The notes: a model not told the origin generated them from the letters alone. A DNA stretch of 64,000 nt from Virgibacillus subterraneus (GCF_900110695.1 NZ_FOEH01000001.1:434001-498000); one strand, 5' to 3'. Positions 9,710 to 21,714 are shown, numbered from the stretch's first letter. Program-made: numbers and translations.

Positions 9710-11152
9710 GTGAGTTTTTTGTCTGTTTTCTTTGGTTTTATACTTTTCTTTAATATTGCGCTGGCATTAACGATTATCTTTCTGGAACGAAAAGATCCAA
9801 GCTCAACATGGGCATGGTTAATGGTATTGCTTTTCATCCCAATTGTCGGGTTTATTTTGTATTTAATTTTCGGCAGGAGACTAAGTTCCCAGCGGATATT
9901 CACATGGGATACAAAGAGTAAATTGGGTGTGAAAAGGGCTGTACAGAAGCAGTTGCGTGCAATAGAAGAAAATAATTTTAACTTTAAGCATAAAGAGTTA
10001 ATTGAATATAAGGATTTATATTATTTACATCTACGTAATAACGATGCCCTTTTCACACAAGATAATAGTGTGGAAATATATACGGATGGTGAAAAGAAAT
10101 TTGCTGCATTGCTTGAGGACCTGGAGAAGGCGGAGGATCATATACATTTGCTTTACTATATTATTCGTCATGATAAATTAGGAATGAAAATTGCCGATGT
10201 CCTGATTAGAAAGGCGAGTGAAGGTGTTGAAGTACGTGCATTGTATGATGATATGGGTTCAAGAGGAATCAGTAAAAAGTTTCTCAATCGTATGCGTAAA
10301 GCAGGGGTTCAGGTTGAATCATTTTTTCCGCCAAAGATACCCAAAGTTAATTTGAAAATCAATTATCGGAATCACCGGAAACTAGCTATTATTGATGGTA
10401 CAGTAGGTTATATCGGCGGGTTTAACATTGGTGATGAATATCTTGGTCACAACAAAAAGTTTGGTTACTGGCGTGACACGCATTTACGTATCAGCGGTGA
10501 TGCTGTGCCAAACATGCAGACACGCTTTATTTTGGATTGGAATCAGGCGTCACGTAACGATATTATGTATGAAGACCGTTACTTTGCAGCAGAAAGTGAC
10601 GGGGATGTCGGGGTGCAAATCGTCTCAAGTGGACCGGATTCTGATTGGGAACAAATTAAAAACGGTTATATCAAAATGATTATGACAGCAAAAGAATATG
10701 TTTACATACAAACGCCATATTTTATTCCAGATGAGAGCCTTCGGGATGCATTACGAATTGCCGTATTATCAGGTGTTGATGTAAAGATAATGATCCCGAA
10801 TAAACCGGATCATCCATTTGTCTACTGGGCAACACTCTCTTACATTGGTGATTTACTTAATGCGGGTGCAGATGTTTATATTTATCAGCATGGATTTCTT
10901 CATGCAAAAACGATCGTTGTTGATGGAAAGATAGCCTCTGTCGGGACCGCAAATATTGATGTGAGGAGTTTTCGATTAAATTTTGAAGTCAATGCATTTT
11001 TATATGATAAAGGTTTAGCGGAAAGGTTAGTAGAAGCATTTAACGATGATGTTGCACACTCAACGATAATGACGAGGAAACTATACGCCAAACGCTCATT
11101 AGGAGTCCGGTTTAAAGAATCGGTATCCAGATTACTTTCACCCATATTGTAA
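9710..11152 (+). CDS. cls: Cardiolipin synthase (phospholipase D family)
   Basis: Membrane enzyme that condenses two phosphatidylglycerols into cardiolipin. Two N-terminal transmembrane helices (about residues 1-60, with the LERKDPSSTWAWL loop) are followed by two PLD domains. HKD motif 1 is HRKLAIIDG (about residue 221) and motif 2 HAKTIVVDG (about 397); both are intact, each followed by a GG/GT-N block (GGFNIGDEY, GTANID). GTG at 9710 is chosen because AAGGAG lies nine bases upstream; it gives 480 residues, the normal length. Cardiolipin helps adaptation to salt in this group, which is context rather than evidence. It appears monocistronic, possibly reading into the thioesterase gene. Confidence 0.93.
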   Translation: MSFLSVFFGFILFFNIALALTIIFLERKDPSSTWAWLMVLLFIPIVGFILYLIFGRRLSSQRIFTWDTKSKLGVKRAVQKQLRAIEENNFNFKHKELIEYKDLYYLHLRNNDALFTQDNSVEIYTDGEKKFAALLEDLEKAEDHIHLLYYIIRHDKLGMKIADVLIRKASEGVEVRALYDDMGSRGISKKFLNRMRKAGVQVESFFPPKIPKVNLKINYRNHRKLAIIDGTVGYIGGFNIGDEYLGHNKKFGYWRDTHLRISGDAVPNMQTRFILDWNQASRNDIMYEDRYFAAESDGDVGVQIVSSGPDSDWEQIKNGYIKMIMTAKEYVYIQTPYFIPDESLRDALRIAVLSGVDVKIMIPNKPDHPFVYWATLSYIGDLLNAGADVYIYQHGFLHAKTIVVDGKIASVGTANIDVRSFRLNFEVNAFLYDKGLAERLVEAFNDDVAHSTIMTRKLYAKRSLGVRFKESVSRLLSPIL

Positions 11153-11214
11153 GGAGTAGATGGGGTTATATCGGGTAAGATATATTAAGATAATATTATT
11201 TAGGAGAGATTTAA

Positions 11215-11736
11215 ATGGAAAGTAAAGCATGCTCATATTCATTAGCAGTAAAAACATCACACGTTTTGCCGCCAGATACGAATTCACATGGTACATTATT
11301 TGGTGGGAAATTAATGGCCCATATAGATGATGTGGGTGCGATTGCTGCAGGGCGGCATGCCAGAAAACCGGTTGTTACTGCATCAACCGATTCAGTAGAC
11401 TTTTTAGCTCCAGTGAAAGAGGGTGATACCATCTGTGTTGAAGCGTTTGTAACATGGACTCACAATACATCAATGGAGGTGTTTGTGAAGGCTGTTACAG
11501 AAGATCTGCTGACAGGTGATAGAAAAGTTTGCACAACAGCTTTTATGACATTTGTGGCAGTTGATGATGATGGGAGACCAACACCAATACCTTCCGTTTA
11601 TCCTGTAACAAGTCAGCAAGAGAATTTACACGAATCTGCACCTGTTCGTGCAGAAAGGCGGAAAGAACGGAGAAAGCATTCAAAAGAGGTTGCATCTACT
11701 TTTGGTACAGATTTCCCTTGGAATCAAGGGATTTAG
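11215..11736 (+). CDS. ykhA: Acyl-CoA thioesterase, hotdog fold (YkhA-like)
   Basis: This 173-residue protein has the hotdog thioesterase pattern LPPDTNSHGTLFGGKLMAHI with the catalytic Asp in the following helix (IDDVGAIAAGRHA), then DSVDFLAPVKEGD and the WTHNTSMEVFV strand typical of the YkhA/BACH group that hydrolyses acyl-CoA to free acid and CoA. A basic tail (VRAERRKERRKHSKE) follows the domain, as in Bacillus homologues. TAGGAGAG precedes the ATG. Sixty bp separate it from cls. A terminator-like hairpin lies about 50 bp downstream. The physiological acyl substrate is unknown. Confidence 0.88.
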   Translation: MESKACSYSLAVKTSHVLPPDTNSHGTLFGGKLMAHIDDVGAIAAGRHARKPVVTASTDSVDFLAPVKEGDTICVEAFVTWTHNTSMEVFVKAVTEDLLTGDRKVCTTAFMTFVAVDDDGRPTPIPSVYPVTSQQENLHESAPVRAERRKERRKHSKEVASTFGTDFPWNQGI

Positions 11737-11789
11737 GAATTTTTTCCCATTGAGTTTAAATCTGAATTTAAGATATAATAATTATTTAA

Positions 11790-11824
11790 CAGGAGCCATT
11801 TTTACTGGCTTCTATTATTTTTAT
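11790..11824 (+). terminator. Terminator downstream of ykhA
   Basis: GAGCCA and TGGCTT pair, followed by a T-rich tract (TATTATTTTTATT). Repeat A3 starts directly behind the tract. Confidence 0.6.
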
Positions 11825-11961
11825 TCAGTTATTATAAATACGTTCTTAGTGCATAAGTGCAACTAAGGTCATCTATATTAAGGCATGCTCTCCAGAGTAT
11901 AAGGGGCTCTAGGAAAAATAAGATCTCATAAGAATCCCTTTAACGAATATCAATTTTCTAA
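11825..11961 (+). repeat. Family A repeat, copy A3 (long form), in the leader of the alanine symporter
   Basis: Carries TGCATAAGTGCAACTAAGG, CTCCAGAGTATAAGGGG, CATAAGAATCCCTTTAACGA and the end TTTTCTAA. It fills most of the gap between ykhA and the symporter gene. Confidence 0.85.
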
Positions 11962-12031
11962 TGAAAGATTACAGACCTAAAGAATGGGGAATAACCCTAT
12001 AAATATATGGTTTGAAAGGGGAACAAACATC

Positions 12032-13456
12032 ATGGAATTATTCGAGAAACTACTTGGAATAGCAAACGAAACGATGTGGACATATATTTTAATAGCGGCC
12101 TTAATCGGAGTGGGACTTTGGTTCACTATTAAAACGAAATTTGTTCAATTTCGTTATTTGCCAGAAATGTTCCGCGTATTATTTGATAAACGAACAATTA
12201 ATGCTTCAGGAAAAAAAGGTACATCATCGTTTCAGGCATTTGCAATAAGTGCTGCATCACGCGTTGGTACCGGAAATCTTGCCGGGGTTGCGTCAGCGGT
12301 TGCAGTTGGAGGCCCAGGTGCTATTTTCTGGATGTGGCTGATTGCGCTGTTGGGTTCAGCTACAGCATTTGTAGAAAGTACACTTGCACAAGTTTATAAA
12401 GTTCCAGAGGCTGATCAGTATCGCGGTGGACCCGCATATTATATGGAGAAAGGGCTTAATAAGCGCTGGCTTGGGATAGTGTTTGCAATCACCATTACAT
12501 TTACATATGGTCTTGTATTTAATTCTGTTCAATCCAACACAATAAGTCTTGCCTTCAATGGTGAATTTGATATAAATAGAAACATAATGGCTGTTATTTT
12601 GGTTCTGTTAACGGCAATCGTTATATTTGGCGGACTAAAAACCATCGCAAATGTAACACAAATTATCGTTCCGGTGATGGCGATTCTATATATTATCATA
12701 GCTATTTATATCCTTATTATTAATATAGCTGCTGTTCCTGACATGATTTCATTAATTTTTGCAAATGCATTTGGTATTCGTGAAATTGCTGGCGGCGGAT
12801 TTGGTGCTGCCATTCTAATGGGAATTAAGCGTGGATTATTTTCCAATGAAGCTGGTATGGGTAGTGCGCCGAATGCTGCTGCTACTGCGGAAGTTTCCCA
12901 CCCAGCCAAACAGGGGTTGATTCAGGCATTAGGTGTATTTTTTGATACGATCCTTATATGCAGTGCGACAGGGTTTATCCTGATTTCTGCAGGGGGGATT
13001 TACGGAAGTGAAGCGGATGGAATTCAATTGACACAAAATGCATTCGAATTCCATATCGGCGACTGGGCAGCGGTCTTTATAGCCATCGCAATTTTCTTCT
13101 TTGCTTATAGCTCTATCCTTGGAAACTATTACTATGGGGAAAATAATATTGGTTTTATTAAAGATAGCAAGACAGGTCTATTTATTTATCGTATCGCCGT
13201 ATTGGCAATGGTAGTATTTGGTGCAATCGCTACATTCGATCTAGTATGGGCAATGGCCGATCTGACAATGGGGATTATGGCGCTGATTAACCTCTATGCC
13301 ATTACCAAGCTGTTTAAAATTGCCAATCGCGTGTTACAGGATTACCGCGAACAGCGGAAGGCCGGTAAAGATCCCGTGTTTTATCGTGATACACTGGATG
13401 ACCAGACAGGTATTGAGTTCTGGGGCCGTGATCAAACATCGGAAAAAGAAGAATAA
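12032..13456 (+). CDS. Sodium:alanine (AGCS family) symporter
   Basis: Polytopic membrane transporter that takes up alanine or glycine with Na+. The family signature GTGNLAGVASAVAVGGPGA follows the first helices, and FSNEAGMGSAPNAAATA, a second AGCS hallmark, lies in the middle. Start ATG at 12032 is preferred over an upstream ATG because AAAGGGGAA precedes it, giving 474 residues, the normal AGCS length. The hydrophilic C-terminal tail (QEQRKAGK-like, ending TSEKEE) is cytoplasmic. Repeat A3 lies in its presumed leader. A strong terminator follows, then a 21-bp tandem array. Substrate choice between alanine and glycine is not readable from the sequence. Confidence 0.9.
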   Translation: MELFEKLLGIANETMWTYILIAALIGVGLWFTIKTKFVQFRYLPEMFRVLFDKRTINASGKKGTSSFQAFAISAASRVGTGNLAGVASAVAVGGPGAIFWMWLIALLGSATAFVESTLAQVYKVPEADQYRGGPAYYMEKGLNKRWLGIVFAITITFTYGLVFNSVQSNTISLAFNGEFDINRNIMAVILVLLTAIVIFGGLKTIANVTQIIVPVMAILYIIIAIYILIINIAAVPDMISLIFANAFGIREIAGGGFGAAILMGIKRGLFSNEAGMGSAPNAAATAEVSHPAKQGLIQALGVFFDTILICSATGFILISAGGIYGSEADGIQLTQNAFEFHIGDWAAVFIAIAIFFFAYSSILGNYYYGENNIGFIKDSKTGLFIYRIAVLAMVVFGAIATFDLVWAMADLTMGIMALINLYAITKLFKIANRVLQDYREQRKAGKDPVFYRDTLDDQTGIEFWGRDQTSEKEE

Positions 13457-13463
13457 GCTTAAG

Positions 13464-13500
13464 GTGCTGTCTGCTTCCTGATGGGGAGCAGGCAGTTTTT
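13464..13500 (+). terminator. Terminator of the alanine symporter gene
   Basis: CTGTCTGCTTCC pairs with GGGGAGCAGGCAG, followed by TTTTT. Confidence 0.85.
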
Positions 13501-13509
13501 ATCGTTTTG

Positions 13510-13630
13510 CAGCTGAATTAGGTGAATTCGCTGAAGTTGTCACAGAATCGGCTGAAGATCACAATGATTCGGCTCAAGCTGTCACAAATTCGGCTCAAGT
13601 TCACAAATTTCCCGCTCAAGTTCACAATTC
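13510..13630. repeat. Tandem array E1, 21-bp units
   Basis: Five consecutive units of 20-21 bp (from 13524, 13545, 13566, 13587 and 13607) share the core TTCGGCTcAAG(n)TCACA; a degraded unit precedes them. The array lies between the symporter terminator and the hut regulatory region. Confidence 0.8.
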
Positions 13631-13665
13631 CACCACCACGACAAAAGTAAATTTGCATCCTCGCA

Positions 13666-13679
13666 GGAAAACGTTTACA
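13666..13679 (+). promoter_or_regulatory. Candidate cre (CcpA) site of the hut operon
   Basis: GGAAAACGTTTACA matches TGWAANCGNTNWCA at 13 of 14 positions and lies 38 bp before the leader ORF. Catabolite repression of hut is known in Bacillus subtilis. Confidence 0.65.
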
Positions 13680-13716
13680 ATATAAAGTAAGAAAATTTCA
13701 ATATTGAGGTGCGATT

Positions 13717-13785
13717 ATGTTTTCACATTGGAAACAACAACATTTACTCACCGGTAATAATAAATATTCAGGAGGCATGGTTTAA
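13717..13785 (+). CDS. Short leader ORF upstream of hutH (22 codons, two His)
   Basis: ATG at 13717 follows TTGAGGTG. The frame encodes 22 residues, beginning [13 protein letters not shown], with histidines at positions 4 and 9. Its stop codon lies in the loop of the terminator hairpin at 13770-13804, so a ribosome finishing this ORF would sit on the hairpin. This suggests translation-coupled attenuation, but two scattered His codons are few for a classical His attenuator. Small ORFs of this size can arise by chance; real translation is unproven. Confidence 0.4.
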   Translation: MFSHWKQQHLLTGNNKYSGGMV

Positions 13786-13804
13786 CGACCATAGCCTCCT
13801 TTTA
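13770..13804 (+). terminator. Leader terminator/attenuator before hutH
   Basis: AGGAGGC-ATGGT pairs with ACCAT-a-GCCTCCT (one bulged A, loop TTAACG), followed by TTTTACTTT. It lies about 45 bp before hutH inside the presumed hut leader, so it probably controls read-through. In Bacillus subtilis HutP antiterminates at a comparable position; no hutP gene is present in this window. Confidence 0.75.
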
Positions 13805-13849
13805 CTTTGCGTGCTTTATTATAGTAAAGCGATGATACGGAGGTGCAAA

Positions 13850-15370
13850 ATGATTATTTTAACAGATGAAACGTTGTCACTGGATGAGGTGAAACGGGTT
13901 GTTTTTGACTATGAGCAGGTAGCTCTATCACAAGATACTGAAGTAAAAATTGATGCCAACCGAAAAACCGTCGAAAATATGCTCAATGAAAAGAAGACCA
14001 TGTATGGCATTAATACTGGCTTTGGCAAGTTCAGTGATGTCTTAATTGCCGAGGAGGACTTGGATGAACTGCAGTTAAATCTGATTCATTCGCATGCATG
14101 TGGTATTGGTGATCCATTCCCAGAACCAATTAGCCGGACAATGCTGCTGTTGCGAGCCAATGCGCTTGTTAAAGGATACTCGGGGGTACGAACGCAACTG
14201 ATAAATCAATTTATAGAGCTGATTAATGCTGGGATTCATCCGGTTATTCCCCAGCAGGGTTCACTTGGAGCTAGTGGTGATTTGGCGCCACTGTCACACC
14301 TAGCATTGGCTTTACTTGGTGAGGGGGAAGTTCTTTATAACGGAAAACAGATGAACACGGTGAATGCTTTAGCAGATGCAGGTATCCCATCGATAACACT
14401 TAAAGCAAAAGAAGGGCTTGCGCTTATTAACGGAACACAAGCCATGACGGCCGTTGGTGTGGTAGCTTTTTTGGAAATGGAAAAATTACTCCATCAAAGT
14501 GAACAGACCGCAGCAATGACGATGGAAGGTTTAAACGGAATAATGGATGCATTTGACCATGATTTACAACAGGTACGTGGCCATCAGGAACAGATTGATG
14601 TAGCAGCACGAATTCGCTCAATTCTCTGCGATAGCAAGCTTACAACAAAGCAAGGTGAAATTCGGGTTCAGGACGCGTATTCATTAAGGTGCATTCCACA
14701 AGTACTTGGAGCATCATGGCAAACAGTTAATTATGTAAAGGAAAAGCTGGAAATTGAAGTGAATGCCGTAACCGATAATCCGTTGATTTTTTCAGATGAA
14801 AATAAAGTGATTTCGGGCGGGAATTTTCACGGCCAGCCTATAGCCTTTGCAATGGACTTTCTAAAACTTGGAATTGCTGAAACTGCTAATATCGCAGAGC
14901 GCCGAATTGAACGGCTGGTGAATCCACAGCTGAATGATTTGCCACCATTTTTAAGCCCGAATCCAGGCTTGGAATCAGGAGCAATGATTATGCAGTATAG
15001 TGCTGCGTCACTTGTTTCGGAAAATAAAACGCTCGCACATCCAGCAAGCGTCGATTCAATTCCGTCATCAGCTAACCAGGAGGACCATGTGAGTATGGGA
15101 ACGATTGCGGCACGTCATGCGCTTCAGATGCTGCAAAATACCCGTCATGTTGTTGCGATTGAACTTATTTGTGCCATGCAGGCAGTTGAGTTTCGAGGTA
15201 TTGAAAGTATGGCATCGCAAACGCGTGAATTTTATAAAAAAGCACGTAATCTAGTTCCTAGTATTACGAAAGACCGAGTATTCGCAACGGATATTGAAAG
15301 TCTAGCAAACTGGCTAAAAACTGATAAGGAAAGTGAAGTAAATTATAAAGGAGGGGTTTTACATGAGTAA
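13850..15370 (+). CDS. hutH: Histidine ammonia-lyase
   Basis: First step of histidine degradation: histidine to urocanate and ammonia. ATG at 13850 (behind CGGAGG) gives 506 residues, the family norm. The [14 protein letters not shown] segment contains Ala141-Ser142-Gly143, which cyclise to the MIO electrophile. [11 protein letters not shown], the VTDNPLIF block and QEDHVSMG are the other conserved active-site segments. It is the first gene of hutHUIG and overlaps hutU by 8 bp, indicating translational coupling. A cre site and a leader terminator lie upstream. No hutP or histidine permease is adjacent, unlike the hutPHUIGM operon of Bacillus subtilis. Confidence 0.97.
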   Translation: MIILTDETLSLDEVKRVVFDYEQVALSQDTEVKIDANRKTVENMLNEKKTMYGINTGFGKFSDVLIAEEDLDELQLNLIHSHACGIGDPFPEPISRTMLLLRANALVKGYSGVRTQLINQFIELINAGIHPVIPQQGSLGASGDLAPLSHLALALLGEGEVLYNGKQMNTVNALADAGIPSITLKAKEGLALINGTQAMTAVGVVAFLEMEKLLHQSEQTAAMTMEGLNGIMDAFDHDLQQVRGHQEQIDVAARIRSILCDSKLTTKQGEIRVQDAYSLRCIPQVLGASWQTVNYVKEKLEIEVNAVTDNPLIFSDENKVISGGNFHGQPIAFAMDFLKLGIAETANIAERRIERLVNPQLNDLPPFLSPNPGLESGAMIMQYSAASLVSENKTLAHPASVDSIPSSANQEDHVSMGTIAARHALQMLQNTRHVVAIELICAMQAVEFRGIESMASQTREFYKKARNLVPSITKDRVFATDIESLANWLKTDKESEVNYKGGVLHE

Positions 15371-17009
15371 AGTGACGGCTAAAAAGGGCTTAGAACTGGA
15401 ATGTAAAGGCTGGGAGCAAGAAGCTGCATTACGGATGCTGTACAACAATCTTGATCCGGAAGTGGCAGAAAACCCGGCTGAGCTTGTGGTCTATGGCGGT
15501 ATTGGTAAGGCTGCACGTAATTGGGAAGCGTTTGATGCAATAGTTAACACACTTCGCAATCTGGAAAATGATGAAACAATGCTGGTTCAGTCCGGTAAGC
15601 CTGTTGGGGTTTTTAAAACACACAAACATGCACCACGTGTGCTTCTTTCTAATTCAGTATTAGTTCCAAAATGGGCAACATGGGACCATTTTCATGAGCT
15701 CGATAAACAAGGGTTAATGATGTATGGGCAAATGACAGCAGGAAGTTGGATCTACATTGGTACACAAGGGATTTTGCAAGGAACCTATGAAACATTTGCA
15801 GCACTTGCTAAAAAACATTTTAATGGTTCATTGAAACATACGATCACATTAACGGCAGGACTTGGAGGAATGGGCGGTGCACAGCCTCTTGCTGTCACGA
15901 TGAATGAAGGGGTTGTTATCGCTGTAGAAGTGGATAAGAGCCATATTGAAAAACGGATTAAGACAAAATATTGTGATGTGATGGCTGATAGTCTGGATGA
16001 AGCGATTAAACTGGCAAATAACGCTAAACAGCAAGGAAAGCCATTATCAATCGGACTATTGGGAAATGCTGCAGAGGTTCATCATGAACTTTTGACAAAG
16101 GATATACAGATTGACGTCGTAACTGACCAGACATCTGCACATGACCCTCTAAACGGGTATATACCAATTGGATATAATGTTGATGAAGCGGCTGTGTTAC
16201 GCAAAAATGACCCTGCCAACTATACTAAACTAGCAAAACAGAGTATGGCTAAACACGTGGAAGCAATGCTTACCTATCAGCAAAATGGGTCGACTGTATT
16301 TGATTACGGAAATAACATTCGCCAGGTAGCTAAAGATGAAGGGATTTCAAATGCATTTAATTTTCCAGGCTTTGTACCAGCATATATCCGCCCACTATTT
16401 AGTGAAGGTAAGGGTCCATTTAGGTGGGCAGCTCTATCGGGGGACCCGGAAGATATTTATCGTACCGACGAATTAATTAAAGAACTGTTTCCGGAGAACG
16501 AGGGACTTATTCGCTGGATTGATATGGCACAGGAGCAAGTTGCCTTTCAGGGACTTCCTTCACGTATTTGCTGGTTAGGCTATGGAGAGAGGGCGAAAAT
16601 GGGACTCGCAATTAATGAATTGGTCAGAAGCGGTGAATTGAAAGCACCAGTAGTGATTGGTCGTGATCATTTGGACTGCGGGTCGGTTGCATCACCAAAC
16701 CGTGAAACAGAAGGCATGAAGGATGGCAGTGACGCTGTTGCCGATTGGGCTGTTTTGAACGCCTTAATTAATACGGCTGCTGGCGGTTCATGGATATCAT
16801 TTCATCACGGTGGTGGTGTAGGTATGGGCTATTCGCTCCACGCAGGTATGGTCGCGGTAGCAGACGGGACTGACTTGGCAAAAGAACGTCTGGAGCGGGT
16901 GCTAACAACTGATCCAGGGATGGGCATTATCCGCCACGCTGATGCAGGCTATGAAAAAGCGCAGAGATTTGCAGAAGATCACGATATTACAATTCCGATT
17001 AAAAAGTAG
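15363..17009 (+). CDS. hutU: Urocanate hydratase
   Basis: Second step of histidine degradation: urocanate to imidazolone propionate, using tightly bound NAD+ as an electrophile. The 548-residue length is typical. The NAD-binding region ([20 protein letters not shown]) and the conserved [16 protein letters not shown] with its active-site Cys are intact, as is the [13 protein letters not shown] block near the C-terminus. AAAGGAGGGG precedes the ATG, which lies inside the end of hutH. It is followed after 15 bp by hutI. No deviations noticed. Confidence 0.97.
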   Translation: MSKVTAKKGLELECKGWEQEAALRMLYNNLDPEVAENPAELVVYGGIGKAARNWEAFDAIVNTLRNLENDETMLVQSGKPVGVFKTHKHAPRVLLSNSVLVPKWATWDHFHELDKQGLMMYGQMTAGSWIYIGTQGILQGTYETFAALAKKHFNGSLKHTITLTAGLGGMGGAQPLAVTMNEGVVIAVEVDKSHIEKRIKTKYCDVMADSLDEAIKLANNAKQQGKPLSIGLLGNAAEVHHELLTKDIQIDVVTDQTSAHDPLNGYIPIGYNVDEAAVLRKNDPANYTKLAKQSMAKHVEAMLTYQQNGSTVFDYGNNIRQVAKDEGISNAFNFPGFVPAYIRPLFSEGKGPFRWAALSGDPEDIYRTDELIKELFPENEGLIRWIDMAQEQVAFQGLPSRICWLGYGERAKMGLAINELVRSGELKAPVVIGRDHLDCGSVASPNRETEGMKDGSDAVADWAVLNALINTAAGGSWISFHHGGGVGMGYSLHAGMVAVADGTDLAKERLERVLTTDPGMGIIRHADAGYEKAQRFAEDHDITIPIKK

Positions 17010-19216
<2,207 letters not shown>

Positions 19217-19220
19217 TATA

Positions 19221-19249
19221 AAAAGGAGCCTGTGTATTAGGCTCCTCAA
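19221..19249 (-). terminator. Terminator between hutG and the HxlR gene
   Basis: GGAGCCT and AGGCTCC pair. On the minus strand the stem is followed by TTTTTAT, so it best serves the HxlR gene, but the stem also lies just after hutG. Confidence 0.75.
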
Positions 19250-19254
19250 TCATA

Positions 19255-19584
19255 TTATACTTTGCTTTCGCCGATATCTTCTATAGACACCCAGTCATCA
19301 GCCCAGTGCTGAATTTCTTGAATAACCGGTTCTAAGGCTTTGCCTTTTTCAGATAATGAATATTCTATTCGAACTGGAAATTCCGAGTATATATTGCGCT
19401 CAATTATGTCTTTTTGTTCCAGCAACTTCAGGCGATCAGAGAGTAATCTTCCACTAATTGGCAAATCAGCTTCCATTTCGGAAAAACGTTTTGTGCCTTC
19501 TAGCAATTCAAACAATATTAGACCAACCCAGCGTTTACTGATAATTTCCATTGCATTTTCAAAACGCGGACATAAATCACTCAT
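19255..19584 (-). CDS. HxlR-family transcriptional regulator
   Basis: A 109-residue winged-helix protein of the HxlR/MarR-like type: the signature CPRFENAMEIISKRWVGLIL is followed by LLEGTKRFSEME and the recognition region ISGRLLSDRLKLLE. The single N-terminal cysteine (C5) matches the redox-sensing Cys of family members such as HypR, but sensing is not shown here. ATG at 19584 is preferred over an upstream GTG because AGAGAGGTG lies six bases before it. Its targets are unknown; it stands alone, convergent to hut and divergent from the aminopeptidase. Confidence 0.88.
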   Translation of the reverse strand: MSDLCPRFENAMEIISKRWVGLILFELLEGTKRFSEMEADLPISGRLLSDRLKLLEQKDIIERNIYSEFPVRIEYSLSEKGKALEPVIQEIQHWADDWVSIEDIGESKV

Positions 19585-19765
19585 GCAGATCACCTCTCTG
19601 ACGAAATAATTTGATTACAAATAGTAACCTATTTATATAGTAACATATAACTGGGGTTGCGTAAATCGGACATGATTCGAAATACCTGTCTTTATCATTT
19701 GGTAATTATTTAGATTTGTGAAATAATAACGATACACGAAATACTATTTTTTTGGAGGTAAAAGT

Positions 19766-21007
19766 ATGGTAGATCAACAAACAAAGGAAAAGTATGCTGA
19801 ATTAGCTTTACGTACAGGGGTTAATTTGCAGGAAAATCAGGCGTTGATGATAAATGCGCCAATTGAAGGAGCCGATTTCACAAAAATTGTTGCTCGAAAA
19901 GCGTATGAAATGGGCGCAAAGAATGTACATATTAATTGGGTTGATGATGAATTAACCCTATTAAAATACGAAAATGCACCAGATGAAGTGATTGCCGATT
20001 TCCCTGAGTGGCGTGTCAAATTACATGATACGTTTGCTGAGGATGGGGCAGCGGTATTGTCAATTCGCTCAACAAATCCTGACTTACTGAAGGATATTGA
20101 CTCATCACGTGTCGCTAAGGCAAACAAGGCAGCAGCACAAGCAATGACAAACTTCCGTAAATATACGATGAATGATCGAATCACATGGTCAATTATATCG
20201 ATACCAACAGGTGACTGGGCTCAAAAAATCTTCCCTGATAAATCAAAGGATAAAGCAATTGAGAGTCTTTGGGAAGCGATAGTTAAAATCGTTCGCGTTG
20301 ACCAGGATAATCCAATAGCTGCATGGGATGCACATAACGAAACACTGAAAACAGCACGTGAAATATTAAATAAGAAATCATATAAAAAACTTATTTATAA
20401 AGCTCCGGGGACTGATTTGGAACTGGAACTTCCAGAAGGGCATATCTGGAAAGGCGGATCTGCAGTGTCTGAACAGGGCACTACTTTTAACCCAAACATG
20501 CCAACAGAAGAAGTGTTCTCCCTGCCACATAAATATGGTGTAAATGGAACAGTTTCAAGTACTAAACCATTGAATCATGGTGGAAGCTTGATTGATAATT
20601 TCAGTCTGACGTTTAAAGACGGAAAAGTTGTTGATTACAAAGCAGAACAAGGTGAAGACACACTTAAACATTTGTTGGATACAGATGAGGGTGCGCGTCG
20701 ATTGGGTGAAGTTGCACTTGTGCCACATGAGTCACCAGTTTCACAATCAGGCCTGATCTTTTACAACACGCTGTTTGATGAGAATGCATCTTGTCACATC
20801 GCTTTAGGAAAAGCATACCCTACAAATCTTAAGGGTGGAGCTGAAATGAACGACGAGCAGCTTGATAAACATGGTGTAAATGATAGTTTAACACACGTTG
20901 ATTTCATGATTGGTTCAGAAGAGCTTGATATTGATGGCGTGTTGGAAGATGGCACAACAGAACCTGTGTTCCGCAACGGAACATGGGCATTGAATATTAA
21001 AGGTTGA
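19766..21007 (+). CDS. ampS: Aminopeptidase, peptidase family M29
   Basis: Cytosolic metallo-aminopeptidase that trims N-terminal residues from peptides. The 413-residue length fits the thermophilic aminopeptidase (M29) family. Metal-ligand regions are visible in GEVALVPHESPVSQSGLIFY, DENASCHIALG and DSLTHVDFMIG (Glu, His, Tyr, His and Asp ligands as in AmpS/PepS). TTTGGAGGTAAAAGT precedes the ATG. It is a single gene followed by a terminator and then a 700-bp repeat-rich gap. The symbol is given for the family; in vivo substrates are unknown. Confidence 0.92.
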   Translation: MVDQQTKEKYAELALRTGVNLQENQALMINAPIEGADFTKIVARKAYEMGAKNVHINWVDDELTLLKYENAPDEVIADFPEWRVKLHDTFAEDGAAVLSIRSTNPDLLKDIDSSRVAKANKAAAQAMTNFRKYTMNDRITWSIISIPTGDWAQKIFPDKSKDKAIESLWEAIVKIVRVDQDNPIAAWDAHNETLKTAREILNKKSYKKLIYKAPGTDLELELPEGHIWKGGSAVSEQGTTFNPNMPTEEVFSLPHKYGVNGTVSSTKPLNHGGSLIDNFSLTFKDGKVVDYKAEQGEDTLKHLLDTDEGARRLGEVALVPHESPVSQSGLIFYNTLFDENASCHIALGKAYPTNLKGGAEMNDEQLDKHGVNDSLTHVDFMIGSEELDIDGVLEDGTTEPVFRNGTWALNIKG

Positions 21008-21016
21008 TAAGTAGAT

Positions 21017-21057
21017 TAGGAGGAGTTGGCTGTTGTGCCAATTTCTCCTCTTTTTAT
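21017..21057 (+). terminator. Terminator of the M29 aminopeptidase gene
   Basis: GGAG and TTGGC pair with GCCAA and CTCC across an internal loop, followed by TTTTTATT. Confidence 0.65.
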
Positions 21058-21194
21058 TGACAAAAATCTTAAATGCGATACAGATTAAGAGTAATCGATT
21101 CGTAGTATTTAGTTTGGCTCCCTGACCCTCGCAGCTGGACTATACTGGCTTTCACCGCTCCGGATACAAAGGAGACATCTGCCCAAGCTTAAGC
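21058..21194. other. Intergenic segment without recognised content
   Basis: Part of the 700-bp gap between the aminopeptidase gene and recQ. No ORF of note, RNA or clear repeat is seen here; the rest of the gap is taken by repeats C2 and B2 and about 150 bp of AT-rich DNA before the recQ stop. Confidence 0.4.
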
Positions 21195-21345
21195 TTTCGC
21201 AGTTTTTTCTTAGCCGTGAGCTCACCACGAGCATCCGACGCGTAGGACGTGCTATTGCAGACGTTGCCACAGGAAGTGGCGTGTTTAGTCTGCCTCGCTC
21301 GCAAAAAAGCTCGCTGTCTCACAGGAGTCTCGCATATTCCAACTG
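21195..21345. repeat. Family C/B composite GC-rich repeat, copy C2
   Basis: Contains GACGTTGCCACAGGAAGTGG and GTGTTTAGTCTGCC (family C blocks) and CACAGGAGTCTCGCATA (a family B end). It looks like a mosaic of the two. Confidence 0.55.
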
Positions 21346-21437
21346 CTGGTTTTAAAGTTTAAAATCCTGTTTTTAATTATCACAATACAACATTTGTTAA
21401 TATTTAGGACAAAGTGAGCACAATCCAACCAGGAAAT

Positions 21438-21565
21438 TCACGGAGACTCCTTCCGGGAATAGCAACAGCTGAAGATCCCGCAGGAAGCGATTTTTTGCTT
21501 CCGAGGAAGCTGAAGCGTTGCCCGCGGAAAGAGGAGTGTATTTCCGGAGTGGTGTCCCCGCACTC
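21438..21565. repeat. Family B GC-rich repeat, copy B2
   Basis: Contains CACGGAGACTCCTTCCGGG, GATCCCGCAGGAAGCG and TTGCCCGCGGAAAGAGGAG, with an internal hairpin (GGAAGC-GATTTTTT-GCTTCC). Confidence 0.7.
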
Positions 21566-21714
21566 AAGTATTTTTTTACATTACGTAGCAGTTTCTATCA
21601 ACACAATCGTTTCCCGAGCATTAAAAGTGGCATGTAAAATATAAAATTTATATGCTACTTTTTGTACTTTAGGTTCGATTGTAGTAGTGAATCATAGTCG
21701 GGAGACAGCGCTAC

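Noticed and set aside
11750-11779. TTGAGT/TATAAT promoter-like pair before the alanine symporter gene
   Set aside because: The ykhA terminator lies directly downstream of it, so a transcript from here would end before the symporter gene. Probably chance in AT-rich DNA.
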